This document shows positions 17,773-26,288 of a stretch of DNA of 64,000 nt, piece by piece (positions within the stretch are counted from its first letter, which is position 1; the number at the start of each line of letters is the position of its first letter). A model generated the notes under the pieces. It saw only the letters and a program-made list of their open reading frames with translations, was not told where the DNA came from and made no database searches. This stretch comes from Argonema antarcticum A004/B2 (GTDB taxonomy: Bacteria > Cyanobacteriota > Cyanobacteriia > Cyanobacteriales > Aerosakkonemataceae). The stretch lies in NCBI RefSeq assembly GCF_023333585.1, contig NZ_JAIQZN010000013.1:21069-85068 (forward strand), written 5' to 3'. The position numbers were made by a program, and so were the translations under genes.

Positions 17773-20104
17773 CGATCAAATTGACGATCGCTTTCACCAA
17801 CTCTTCTGGATCGACTGGCTTGGAAATATGCCGTTGAAATCCGGCTGCGATCGCTTGTTGCTGGTCAATTTCTGCCGCGTAAGCCGTCAGAGCGATCGCA
17901 GGCACCTGTCCCCCCTGTTCCGGTGGCATGGTTCGGATTTGCCGAATTAGCATATAGCCATCCATCTTTGGCATCCCAATATCACTCACCACCACATTTA
18001 CCGTCGATGGTGAAAAAGCTTTCAAAGCTTCCAGGGCAGATTTGGCAGTTATAACGATCGCCCCTGCTTCTTGCAGAATGAACGCAACCACGTCCCGCGC
18101 ATCTTCCTCATCATCTACTAACAAGACTCGAACCTCAGCGAGTGGGTAATGGGCAATGGACAATGGAGAGTAATCCAATGGCTCACTCCTTCCTTCTCGC
18201 AATTCCCTCTTTTCGAGCAGGGGTAGCTGAACAGTAAAGGTAGCACCCTGTCCTTCGCCAGGGCTGTCTGCTCGAACAGTTCCACCATGTAACTCAACCA
18301 AATGGCGGACTATTGCCAACCCCAGTCCCAATCCGCCAAATATCCGAGTTGTGGTTGAATCTGCCTGACGGAAGTACTCGAAGACATGAGGCAAAAATTG
18401 TGGAGAAATGCCTTTGCCACTGTCGCTGACACTAATTTGAGCGTAGGAATGGATAGATAAAGAAGATGAGGGAGAGTCTTTCCCATCGTTGCTATCTTCC
18501 TCAAAGTGCTGCAATCTCACCTCTACTCGTCCTTCTTCAGGCGTAAATTTCACTGCATTAGAAACTAAGTTCCAAACCACTTGTTGCAGACGCCCAGAAT
18601 CTCCTAAAACCTTTCCTGTTGTTGGGTCAAGCAATACCTGGATTTGAATAGACTTAGCTTGTGCGGCTAAACGCACGGTTTCCAGTGCGGCGTTAATTGT
18701 CCAAGCTAAATCAACAGGAGCCATCTTAAGGTTCAATTTACCTTGTATGATGCGGGAAACATCCAACAGATCTTCAATTAGTTGAGTTTGGAGAAGAGCG
18801 TTACGCTCAATTGTTTCCAAGGCGGAAGCGGTTTTTGCTGCATCTAATCTTCCAGCGCGAAGCAATTTAGACCAGCCGAGAATCGGGTTGAGGGGCGTTC
18901 GCAACTCGTGAGATAACACGGCGAGAAACTCGTCCTTGATGCGGTTTGCTGCCTCGGCTTCCTCTCGTGCTGCTTCCGCTTGCGCCAGATTTTCGGCCAA
19001 CTCCCGCTCCCGTTGCGACAGCAAGTTAGCCGAAAATTCTAGGGACTTACCTAATAAAGCGACTTCTTTGATGAGTGAGGGACCGATTTGAGGGCGTTCG
19101 CCTTTGGCCAAAGCTTCTGCGGCGGCGGCAGATAAGGTAATGCTGCGAGAAATCAGCCGCGAAAGTACGATCGCACCTGTGCCGCTCATTAGTAGCAATG
19201 CCAAACCAGACCCGATGACGAGCCACATCGCTTTTTGAGAAGGCCCTTGGATGACCGCAACGGGGACAGTGACGGCAACCGTCCAGCGAAAATCATCGAT
19301 CCGACTAAAGGCGACATATACCCGCTTTCCTTCCAGAGTAGTGTCGCGGTACACTCCCTCAGTCGCCTTCCCAATCCGCTTCAGGAAAGATGGTGTTCCC
19401 CGCTGCCCGACAAAACGTTCGGGATTGCGAGTGCGAGCAACCACGATACCCTGACCATCAACAACTGTACGAGTCCATTCTCCATCTACAGGAGACTGTT
19501 GTTCCACGACGCTGGCAAGTGCTTTTGGGGTGATGATAGCAGTCAGGACGTACCGTAGATTGCCGTTGCGGATTACGGGAACGCGGACTGGGAAGGCGAG
19601 TGTTCCCTGCGCTCCAGGGGTGAGATTGCCCACTGTCGGCTGGCTTGTTAGGGCAACGCGCCGCAGGCTGACTGGCTCGATCGCCAGGGGCAACGGCGTA
19701 CCAAAAGGTTTTTTGGTGTTCACCAACTGGCGACCATCTGGTGATAGGAGGATCGCGGTCAACCAGGTTGGTTGGGTTTGCGCCACCCGCCGAGCTTGAC
19801 TGTAAAATGACTTGAGATCGCCTCGATCGAGCCGTTCAGATGCCGCCAGCGCCTGGAGTGTCCGAGATGTGCTGGCAATCTCGCGCTCTACTGTCCCCGC
19901 CAGGGTACGGGCAGCTAGAAGTGCGCGACGTTCTGATGTCGCCTGCTCCTGGTTCGACAGTTTATAGACGACGGCAACCGCAAACAAGACCACCGGGAGC
20001 AAAGACCCTGCCACAAGCAGCACCAGATGCCACCGCAGCGGAAGCGCCCAGCTACTGAACGTTGTCGAAGTGTGATTTGTGCTTGTTTGAGGCAATCGGT
20101 TCAC
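17759..20104 (-). CDS. Cache-domain hybrid sensor histidine kinase with receiver
   Basis: The 781 residues run: membrane segment (about 27-48), an extracytoplasmic double-Cache-like sensor (about 50-290; VEREIASTSRTLQAL, VRVPVIRNGNLRYVL), and a second membrane segment (about 295-317). A HAMP-like linker and coiled coil follow, then HisKA ([18 protein letters not shown]), HATPase (NLVSNAVKFT, DSGKGI and GGLGLGLA) and a C-terminal receiver (RVLLVDDEEDARD; acceptor Asp in VVVSDIGMPKMDG; KPVDP). Cache domains usually bind small extracellular ligands. No partner regulator is adjacent on the strand. The 3' end overlaps the vWA gene by 14 bp (convergent). Confidence 0.92.
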   Translation of the reverse strand: MNRLPQTSTNHTSTTFSSWALPLRWHLVLLVAGSLLPVVLFAVAVVYKLSNQEQATSERRALLAARTLAGTVEREIASTSRTLQALAASERLDRGDLKSFYSQARRVAQTQPTWLTAILLSPDGRQLVNTKKPFGTPLPLAIEPVSLRRVALTSQPTVGNLTPGAQGTLAFPVRVPVIRNGNLRYVLTAIITPKALASVVEQQSPVDGEWTRTVVDGQGIVVARTRNPERFVGQRGTPSFLKRIGKATEGVYRDTTLEGKRVYVAFSRIDDFRWTVAVTVPVAVIQGPSQKAMWLVIGSGLALLLMSGTGAIVLSRLISRSITLSAAAAEALAKGERPQIGPSLIKEVALLGKSLEFSANLLSQRERELAENLAQAEAAREEAEAANRIKDEFLAVLSHELRTPLNPILGWSKLLRAGRLDAAKTASALETIERNALLQTQLIEDLLDVSRIIQGKLNLKMAPVDLAWTINAALETVRLAAQAKSIQIQVLLDPTTGKVLGDSGRLQQVVWNLVSNAVKFTPEEGRVEVRLQHFEEDSNDGKDSPSSSLSIHSYAQISVSDSGKGISPQFLPHVFEYFRQADSTTTRIFGGLGLGLAIVRHLVELHGGTVRADSPGEGQGATFTVQLPLLEKRELREGRSEPLDYSPLSIAHYPLAEVRVLLVDDEEDARDVVAFILQEAGAIVITAKSALEALKAFSPSTVNVVVSDIGMPKMDGYMLIRQIRTMPPEQGGQVPAIALTAYAAEIDQQQAIAAGFQRHISKPVDPEELVKAIVNLIATEA

Positions 20105-20170
20105 CTAGCGTGCTAGAGAATTCATCAGCTGTAGTTTTTGTCTATCATTCATCTCCCATTCTTACTCTAG

Positions 20171-20261
20171 CAGGACTTACGCAACGCCTCTATAAATTGT
20201 GTGTTTTTGTAGTGGTAATTCATGAATTACCACTACAGGTAGTGTCTGTGCGTAAGTCCTG
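20171..20261. mobile_element. MITE family C (91 bp) with 5-bp target duplication
   Basis: Perfect 13-bp terminal inverted repeats, CAGGACTTACGCA and TGCGTAAGTCCTG, are flanked by TCTAG on both sides (20166-20170 and 20262-20266). A perfect 28-bp palindrome fills the middle (20209-20236). A sister copy is at 62017-62106 and a single end at 23750-23761. The remaining gap to 20442 holds nothing recognisable. Confidence 0.8.
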
Positions 20262-20442
20262 TCTAGGAGATAATTTTTGAGAATGGGAGGGGAGGAAAAA
20301 GGATAATGAAATTCGCGTAATTTAGGATACTAAGTCGTAACGATCATCTTAATAACGTACTTTACTAGCAACTTGAGTTAATAATTGAATTGTCGAAGGT
20401 ATTAATAATAAATTGAAGCGGATCGCACTCCACCAATAATTT

Positions 20443-20676
20443 TTATTCCGCATTATTAGACTGCTGACGCTGTGCAACCTGGAGTAACATCCTCAATGCG
20501 TCATTCACTGCTGCATCATTGGGAAAAGCTTGGGCAATGTCGGGATCTAAAAGGACTAAGTTCGTCCCTGCACGATATCGCTCAACATACTTGCCTCTAA
20601 CGCCTCCTTCCATCTGAGCAAAGTCATACTCAGCAAGTAATTCGTCTTCCATTTCGTTCTCTTCATCCTTGTTCAT
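20443..20676 (-). CDS. BrnA-like antitoxin candidate
   Basis: The 77-residue product starts at MNKDEENEMEDEL; a longer in-frame reading would run into the toxin gene. It is acidic at the N-terminus and contains RGKYVERYRAGTNLVLLDPDIAQAFPND, a motif I know from small proteins encoded beside BrnT toxins in cyanobacteria, then a helical tail. The start overlaps the end of brnT by 14 bp, the usual translational coupling of such modules. It would bind and neutralise BrnT and repress the operon. The assignment to BrnA proper is uncertain because the ribbon-helix-helix is not obvious. Confidence 0.65.
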   Translation of the reverse strand: MNKDEENEMEDELLAEYDFAQMEGGVRGKYVERYRAGTNLVLLDPDIAQAFPNDAAVNDALRMLLQVAQRQQSNNAE

Positions 20677-20935
20677 AAAACCTCTTCTCTTGGCGGGTAG
20701 CTTTTCGATCGCTGATGATTTGTACTTTTTCTGCGCGATCGGTGTGTGCAACGATTAAAAGTTGGCCAAACCTAGATATACCAATGATAACGTAGCGACT
20801 TTCTCCGATGGAATGATTAAGATCGGGAAAGGTTACAGATAGCGGGTCATTAAATACGGTTGCGGCTTCCTGAAAGGAAACACTATGCTTCTCAAAGTTT
20901 AGGATCGCTTTGTCTGGATTCCATTCAAATTCCAT
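20663..20935 (-). CDS. brnT: BrnT family ribonuclease toxin
   Basis: The 90 residues have the family's hallmark opening, FEWNPDKAILNFEKHSVSF, followed by EAATVFNDP, the beta strands RYVIIGISRFGQLLIVAHT and a basic C-terminal helix with SDRKATRQEKRFYEQG. BrnT is a type II toxin that cuts RNA and resembles RelE in fold. Length and motifs are typical and complete. It is the first gene of a two-gene module with the downstream antitoxin candidate; toxin-first order is normal for brnTA. Confidence 0.88.
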   Translation of the reverse strand: MEFEWNPDKAILNFEKHSVSFQEAATVFNDPLSVTFPDLNHSIGESRYVIIGISRFGQLLIVAHTDRAEKVQIISDRKATRQEKRFYEQG

Positions 20936-20985
20936 GTATTACTACATTTCCTTATCTTTGTTTACAAACACAAGGATATTGACTA

Positions 20986-21603
20986 TTAAAAAGCGAGTTT
21001 TTGAAACAGATCGGCAATGGGAAGAGTAAAACCGGGGACGATATCTTCGCCATCTAGGGAGTCAGTGGACTTAAGTAGGCGATCGGGTGATTGGGCCGAT
21101 CGATACACCAATACATACTTTTCTTTAGGATGAAGTACCCACACTAAACGCGCCCCATTCTCGAAATATTCCACGAGTTTGTTATGAATTTCTTCGACTG
21201 TATTGCTTGGAGACAGGATTTCTACAGCAAGATCCGGCGCACCTTCTAGGAAGCCTTCGGGGAGGTCGTCTAGCCCTTGCAGACGTTCTTTGGCCATGAA
21301 GGAGATGTCAGGCGATCGCTTATTCCCCGATTTCATCTTAAAGGCGGTGCTGGAGTCGAACATTGCGCCTAATTTTTGCGTCGATACGCAATTAAACAAG
21401 GCAGCACTCAAAATAATGGCAACATAACCGTGTTTTGCACCAGAGTTTCCCATATCAATTAGTTCTCCATTCACAATTTCGTAGCGGTGTCCATCTCGGT
21501 TCAGCGCCATGAATTCGGCATCAGTCCAGATTTTTTGCTCTGGTGGGTTTTCTATTTGGCTTTCAGCCAGGTTTTCGGGTGGGTTTTGAATTAGCGTAGA
21601 CAT
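20986..21603 (-). CDS. Uma2 family (DUF820) PD-(D/E)XK nuclease-like protein
   Basis: This 205-residue protein belongs to the large cyanobacterial Uma2 family. Visible landmarks are W-DAEFMAL in the N-terminal part, HRYEIVNGELI, the acidic pair RSPDISFM and DLAVEILSPSNT, and the conserved C-terminal GFTLPIADLF. The restriction-enzyme-like fold has a complete D...E-x-L active-site arrangement. Members occur in dozens of copies per genome and their function is unproven; links to mobile elements have been proposed. It is transcribed as a single gene between the BrnT module and the glutathione transferase. Confidence 0.88.
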   Translation of the reverse strand: MSTLIQNPPENLAESQIENPPEQKIWTDAEFMALNRDGHRYEIVNGELIDMGNSGAKHGYVAIILSAALFNCVSTQKLGAMFDSSTAFKMKSGNKRSPDISFMAKERLQGLDDLPEGFLEGAPDLAVEILSPSNTVEEIHNKLVEYFENGARLVWVLHPKEKYVLVYRSAQSPDRLLKSTDSLDGEDIVPGFTLPIADLFQKLAF

Positions 21604-21640
21604 GGGTTTCTCCTAGACTTCTGTTTCTAGTTAAACATAG

Positions 21641-21746
21641 TTAACTCACATTTTGCACGAGAGTCAGAAACCGGGTTTCTTGCAGTTGTCCTTACCTAAA
21701 ACCCACATTTTTCGTAGAGAAACCCGGTTTGTAAGATGTGAGTTAA
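21641..21746. repeat. 106-bp inverted-repeat element reaching into the GST stop codon
   Basis: Eleven-bp ends TTAACTCACAT and ATGTGAGTTAA enclose a second inverted pair, AGAAACCGGGTTTCT and AGAAACCCGGTTT, a widespread cyanobacterial repeat. The right end supplies the TAA stop of the glutathione transferase gene on the minus strand. Confidence 0.6.
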
Positions 21747-22348
21747 GCAGGAACAAGCATTCCTTTTTGTACTGCGGGTCGCTGTTGCACTGTTTCTACC
21801 CAGCGTTTAAGATTTGGGTGATTATCTAGAGTTAGTCCTTGAAACTCGTAAGTTGCAACCCAGGGATAGGTAGCAATATCAGCAATTGAATAATCACCGC
21901 AGATAAATTGATTTTCTGCCAATTGCTTATCTAACACACCGTAGAGTCGCAATGTTTCCTTTTCGTAGCGTTCAATGGCGTAAGGAATTTTTTCTGGTGC
22001 AAATCGCTTGAAGTGGTTTAGTTGACCAAACATTGGCCCGACGCCACCCATTTGAAACATCAGCCATTCCAACACTTGATAGCGACCTTTTTGGTCTGTG
22101 GGCATAAATTTCCCCGTTTTCTCCGCGAGGTAAATTAAGATAGCACCGGACTCAAACACAGCGATGTCATTTTCGCGATCGACAATGGCGGGAATCTTGC
22201 TATTGGGATTAATCGCCACGAACTCAGGCGTAAATTGCTCGCCCTTGGTAATGTCAATTTTGTGAACGTTGTAGGGAAGTTCGACTTCCTCCAGCATGAC
22301 GGAAGCTTTGCGACCGTTAGGTGTAGTAAAGGTGTAAAGGTCAATCAT
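21743..22348 (-). CDS. Glutathione S-transferase-like (nu-class, YfcG/YghU type) oxidoreductase
   Basis: The 201-residue protein has an N-terminal thioredoxin-like half (about 1-82) with the nu-class start [17 protein letters not shown], cis-proline in SKIPAIVD and glutathione-binding ES in [15 protein letters not shown]. The helical half (about 90-200) contains [13 protein letters not shown], typical of the disulfide-bond reductase subgroup. These enzymes use glutathione to reduce small disulfides rather than conjugating xenobiotics. The cytoplasmic gene lies 53 bp downstream of an MFS transporter on the same strand and may be co-transcribed. Its stop codon is within the end of an inverted-repeat element. 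Confidence 0.9.
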   Translation of the reverse strand: MIDLYTFTTPNGRKASVMLEEVELPYNVHKIDITKGEQFTPEFVAINPNSKIPAIVDRENDIAVFESGAILIYLAEKTGKFMPTDQKGRYQVLEWLMFQMGGVGPMFGQLNHFKRFAPEKIPYAIERYEKETLRLYGVLDKQLAENQFICGDYSIADIATYPWVATYEFQGLTLDNHPNLKRWVETVQQRPAVQKGMLVPA

Positions 22349-22401
22349 AAATCACCACTCCAAAGTTAGAAACAGTCATTATTCATTAGTCATTAGTCAA
22401 A

Positions 22402-23724
22402 TCAATCAGCTAAAACCAATCCCTTAGTTTCGATCGCCCAAGGCATAAAGGCGATTCCCAGCAAGGGGATAAAACCAACCCAAAACAAAGTATCTATTGC
22501 AGTAGATAAAGTATTTGTGCCTTGAGATGCTAGATATCCGATTAATAAAGGCCCGATCGCGGCAAATACCCGCCCTGCGTTGTAGCAAAACCCAGCACCA
22601 GTTGCTCGCAGTCTAGTCGGAAACAGTTCTGGTAGATAGTAGGTGAAACTACCAAAAACTCCAGCTACAGTCAAACCAATGAAAAAGTAAAAGTAAAGGC
22701 GGGTTTCTGGAGATAATGGTAACCCGAAATCAATCAGGATTGTGAGGGAAGATAAAACAAAGTAGATGGAAAACATGATTTTGCGCCCCAAGTATTTAGC
22801 AGCTGGTACTGTTAGCAGGGTGCCAATCAAACTGCCAATGCTACAGCTATTGGTGGCGATCGCTTTCCATTGTTCGATCAGAGATTGGGTCGCCGCAAGA
22901 TTCAATCCCCTCTCTAGCGCCACTGAGGAGGCTAATCCAGAGGCAATTGCGGGCATGAAAGCCAGACAACTCGTTAAAGTGATCAAAGCGATCGTTGCGA
23001 TCGCTAAACCGCTAATCGTCGCGGCTCGGTTGGGGAGTTGAAAAAGTTCCCGAATTCTAGCAGGATCGACGTTTTCGGCTACTTTTTGCCAACGTTCTGG
23101 CTCTTTGACAAATAAGCGCACAATCACAGCAACCGCCGCCGGAATCAAACCAAATAGAAATACAAAGCGCCAAGAAGTTTCGGGACTTTCCGGTAACAGC
23201 ACTCCGGCGATTTGGAAATTAAGGAAGCTGGCTAAAAATGGCCCAGCCGATGCCGCCGTATTTAAAAGCACTCCTGCTTCTACACGCGATCGCTCTGGCA
23301 TTACTTCTGCTACCATTGATGCGCCTGCCGCCCATTCGCCACCTATACCCAGACTGGCTACGATCCTACACAGCACCAAAACCCCCATATTGGGAGCGAA
23401 GGCGCAGGCAGCAGTCCCCAAAGCATAGAGTAGCATGGTGATCAGGAGGGTTTTAGTGCGACCGATGCGATCGGCTACTTTCCCGAAAACTATCCCTCCA
23501 ACGGCCCAACCCAACAATAGAACGGAACTCAAAATACCAGTCCACAAAAGGGTTGCTGCTTTAGCTTCCGGCGAACCGATAGTCAAGCCCAACAGGGTAG
23601 GCACGCAGTTGGGAGCAACATAATTGAATAGTACGTTGTCGAAGATATCAAAGCCCCAACCCAGCCACGCGGCAAACAGTACAATCCATTGATAGCGACT
23701 TAATTGCAGCATTGATGATTTCAA
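22402..23724 (-). CDS. MFS transporter, metabolite:H+ symporter type
   Basis: This 440-residue, twelve-helix protein has the MFS A-motif GKVADRIGRTKT after helix 2 and the symmetric GRKIMF after helix 8. LFPTRLRATGAGF lies in helix 10-11, and a longer central loop (about 215-235) carries KEPERWQ. The start MKSSMLQLSRYQWIVLFAAWLGWGFDIFD is typical of sugar/acid symporters of the SV2/AAHS-like group. The substrate cannot be read from sequence. It is probably an inner-membrane proton-coupled importer. The glutathione transferase gene follows at 53 bp, which could hint at shared regulation but not at a shared substrate. Confidence 0.85.
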   Translation of the reverse strand: MKSSMLQLSRYQWIVLFAAWLGWGFDIFDNVLFNYVAPNCVPTLLGLTIGSPEAKAATLLWTGILSSVLLLGWAVGGIVFGKVADRIGRTKTLLITMLLYALGTAACAFAPNMGVLVLCRIVASLGIGGEWAAGASMVAEVMPERSRVEAGVLLNTAASAGPFLASFLNFQIAGVLLPESPETSWRFVFLFGLIPAAVAVIVRLFVKEPERWQKVAENVDPARIRELFQLPNRAATISGLAIATIALITLTSCLAFMPAIASGLASSVALERGLNLAATQSLIEQWKAIATNSCSIGSLIGTLLTVPAAKYLGRKIMFSIYFVLSSLTILIDFGLPLSPETRLYFYFFIGLTVAGVFGSFTYYLPELFPTRLRATGAGFCYNAGRVFAAIGPLLIGYLASQGTNTLSTAIDTLFWVGFIPLLGIAFMPWAIETKGLVLAD

Positions 23725-23802
23725 GAAGTAAGGATTGCTGTTAATCTATCAGGACTTACGCTTTGAACTAAAAACCCATCTGGTGTGAGACGAACTATCC
23801 GA

Positions 23803-25707
23803 ATGAGAAAAGCTATACCGATCGCAACTATACTATCTCTGCTCGTTTCTGGGTGTTCGATCGCTACTTCCCAAGTCAAGCAGTCGTCTGGTATAGAAAC
23901 CTACCTCAAGGTAGCACCGATCGGCGATCGTCGCTGGGATAACACCCAAGAGGCGGCATTTAGGGCTCGCAGCTTGGCTATTCGCGAAAAATTAGCAGCC
24001 GAAGACTTAGACAAACTCGATGCTTGGTGGCGACGGGAGAAGATCGGCGACCCCCACAAGTACTTGCTTCCCATTATCCTATCGCGCCTTAGTTTAGGAG
24101 AGCGATCCGATCGCCAACACAGTTGGGATATCCTCCTGAACATGGACAAAGATAAGCAGGATTTGTATCATTTCCGCAGCGTCTTTGACATTCGCATCTT
24201 CTTTCTATTCCGGGACAAAATGCCAGGGAACGTAGCGGAATCCTACCGCCGTATGGTGGCCTCACCCCGCGTCAAAGAGTGGCTGGAAACAGGCACGGAA
24301 AACCATATGTTCATGCACCGCTTATCTGGACTCGCCTTGATGGATGGTAGCGGATGGCCTAACGAAGATCCGGCGACGCCAGCTACGATTGAAGCATGGT
24401 TGCGATCGGAACTCAACAAGTTTTTGACGATCGGACAAGGAGAATTTCATTCTTCAACTTACTACGGATATAGCATCGGCGGTTTGCTCAATCTCTATGA
24501 CTTTGCCAGTACCCCCGAACTGCGACAGCTGGCAAAAGCGGGTTTGGATTGGTACGCCGCCAACATGGCTTTGCGCCTCAGCTGGGGAACTGCTGGTGGT
24601 GCGGAAAGTCGCGGATTCGATCGCAACACCTGGGATAGCGGTTTGACTGCGGTAGCTTGGATGTGGTGGGGAGATCGGGAAGTCAAAAGTCAAAAGTCAA
24701 AAGGCAAAACAGAAGAAAATATTGATGTTGTTGAAAAAATGAATAAAAGTAATGCCAGACTGGCACTATTGGCGGCGTTGAGTTCCTATCGTCCTGACCC
24801 CAGTTTGCGACAACTGGCGCGTAAGGAAATACCGCTTCCTTTTCTAGCACGCGCTGCTCATCCAGTTTATTATAGCTACCATCAAGACAACAATCTCTGG
24901 GAAACTTTTTACATTACTAAAGACTACAGTCTCGGCACTCTTCTCGAACCGCAACGATCGTACCAGATTAAAGGAACCATCAATCCTCAGAATGCCACAT
25001 ATAAATTAGTGGTGCGAGACCCCAAAAAGTTAAATAACGCGGTGGTTAGTTTGGGGGGAACTTTCTTCAATCTTATGGCAACTGGTCGCAGTCCGGGAGA
25101 TCAATATTTACAGGGACGCAGTGCAGTAATTTATCAGTTAATTTTAAATCAAAAAGATTTGACAGCCAAGGTGCCAGCAGAGTCTCGCTTGGTTTTGCCA
25201 ATTCGCTACGGTCAACCGCAAAGACACGGAGATTGGTATATTTGGCTTATTGAGGAAACCTGGCTTGTTGCGCGTCCTTGGGGTGAAAGGATTAGTTTGG
25301 TTGCACCTGTGTCGGAAAGGTATAAGGATGATCAAGCTTTGGCTGCTAGTGGGAATAAAACCGCTTGGATTACGGATGTGGCAAGATTTGCTGATTATCC
25401 AGATTTTAAACGTTTGACTGCTGGATTAGATCGGACTGTGGTAGACGATCGCGAATGGGAAAAACAAGGCAAGTTGGCTTATACTGGCTTGGAGGGCGAT
25501 CGCTTAATCATGACCTACGAAGCTAATGGTGCGATCGGTCGCGCCAGTATCAACGGTAAACCGCGAGTGTTGAAAAATTGGCCTGTAATAGAAAGTCCCT
25601 ATCTGCGAGAAGGTTTGAGAAGTGGCGTTTTGGAATATCGCAATCCCGTTGGAGAAAGTTGGCGTTTGCGTGTTAATTTGAACAGCCAACAACTTTCTAA
25701 TGAATAA
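23803..25707 (+). CDS. Unrecognised exported lipoprotein, possibly an alpha/alpha-toroid lyase-like protein
   Basis: The 634-residue product starts at MRKAIPIA with a lipoprotein signal (LLVSGC at about residue 17); a GTG 18 bp upstream would also work. I do not recognise the family. The N-terminal two thirds look all-helical with aromatic-rich hairpins (NHMFMHRLSGLALMDGSGW, FHSSTYYGYSIGGLLNLYDF, GTAGGAESRGFDRNTWDSG), and the last third looks beta-rich. This resembles polysaccharide lyase architecture (toroid plus beta sandwich), but that is inference. Around codon 293-302 an in-frame heptamer run (GTCAAAA) encodes KSQKSKGK, an apparent insertion. A single end of MITE family C lies 40 bp upstream. 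Confidence 0.6.
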   Translation: MRKAIPIATILSLLVSGCSIATSQVKQSSGIETYLKVAPIGDRRWDNTQEAAFRARSLAIREKLAAEDLDKLDAWWRREKIGDPHKYLLPIILSRLSLGERSDRQHSWDILLNMDKDKQDLYHFRSVFDIRIFFLFRDKMPGNVAESYRRMVASPRVKEWLETGTENHMFMHRLSGLALMDGSGWPNEDPATPATIEAWLRSELNKFLTIGQGEFHSSTYYGYSIGGLLNLYDFASTPELRQLAKAGLDWYAANMALRLSWGTAGGAESRGFDRNTWDSGLTAVAWMWWGDREVKSQKSKGKTEENIDVVEKMNKSNARLALLAALSSYRPDPSLRQLARKEIPLPFLARAAHPVYYSYHQDNNLWETFYITKDYSLGTLLEPQRSYQIKGTINPQNATYKLVVRDPKKLNNAVVSLGGTFFNLMATGRSPGDQYLQGRSAVIYQLILNQKDLTAKVPAESRLVLPIRYGQPQRHGDWYIWLIEETWLVARPWGERISLVAPVSERYKDDQALAASGNKTAWITDVARFADYPDFKRLTAGLDRTVVDDREWEKQGKLAYTGLEGDRLIMTYEANGAIGRASINGKPRVLKNWPVIESPYLREGLRSGVLEYRNPVGESWRLRVNLNSQQLSNE

Positions 25708-25723
25708 TCAGCAGAAACTGGTA

Positions 25724-25846
25724 AGCTAACACGCATCTAATTCGGATATTTCTAATCCGGCAATCAAACCTTCAATTCCTCTCCCACTCCCCCACTCCCC
25801 CACTCTCCCACTCCCGCTAAACATACAAATTAAATGCGTAGCAGCT
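25724..25846 (-). mobile_element. MITE family B (123 bp), copy 2
   Basis: It is an exact reverse complement of 12051-12173, flanked by TA at 25722-25723 and 25847-25848. It lies 16 bp after the lipoprotein gene stop and directly before a 5'-truncated oxidoreductase gene. Confidence 0.8.
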
Positions 25847-25852
25847 TATTAA

Positions 25853-26206
25853 TTGGTGGCGGTCACCGACAATTTGCAGTCTATCTCTCATCCCGATGTT
25901 TTTGCCGCTGGCGATATTGCCACAATCGTTAATAATCCCTGTCCGAAAGCGGGGGTGTTTGCAGTACGACAAGGTAAACCATTATTTAATAATCTGTGGC
26001 AGATATTACAGGAAAAACAATTGCAGCAGTGGGATAAGCGTCCTCGCCTGTCACCCTATAAACCGCAAAAACGTTATCTAAGTTTGATTGGCACGGGTGA
26101 TGGTTCTGCGATCGCATCCTGGGGGTCATTGGGATGGGAGTCCCCCCTGCTGTGGTACGGGAAAGATTGGATCGATCGCCGATTTATGGCTAAATTTAAT
26201 AATTAA
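25853..26206 (+). pseudogene. 5'-truncated FAD-dependent oxidoreductase (SelD-fusion/NDH-2-like)
   Basis: About 117 codons survive. They encode the C-terminal part of the pyridine-nucleotide disulphide oxidoreductase family: SHPDVFAAGDIA is the second FAD-binding motif, then KAGVFAVRQGKPLFNNL, then SLIGTGDGSAIASWGS and WKDWIDRRFM-like residues. The phrase pattern resembles the oxidoreductase half of the cyanobacterial SelD fusion protein. The NAD-binding and first FAD domains are gone, and the frame begins right beside the MITE. It is not expected to be functional. Confidence 0.7.
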
Positions 26207-26288
26207 AGTTCACTTGAAAACACAAAAGATCTACTGAAATTGGTTAATATATAAAATCTCCCTATAGGAAGATATTTGTTTGCCAGCT

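Noticed and set aside
26207..26288. NtcA-type operator (GTA-N8-TAC) upstream of the amino-acid transporter
   Set aside because: No such site was found in the 80 bp before the start.
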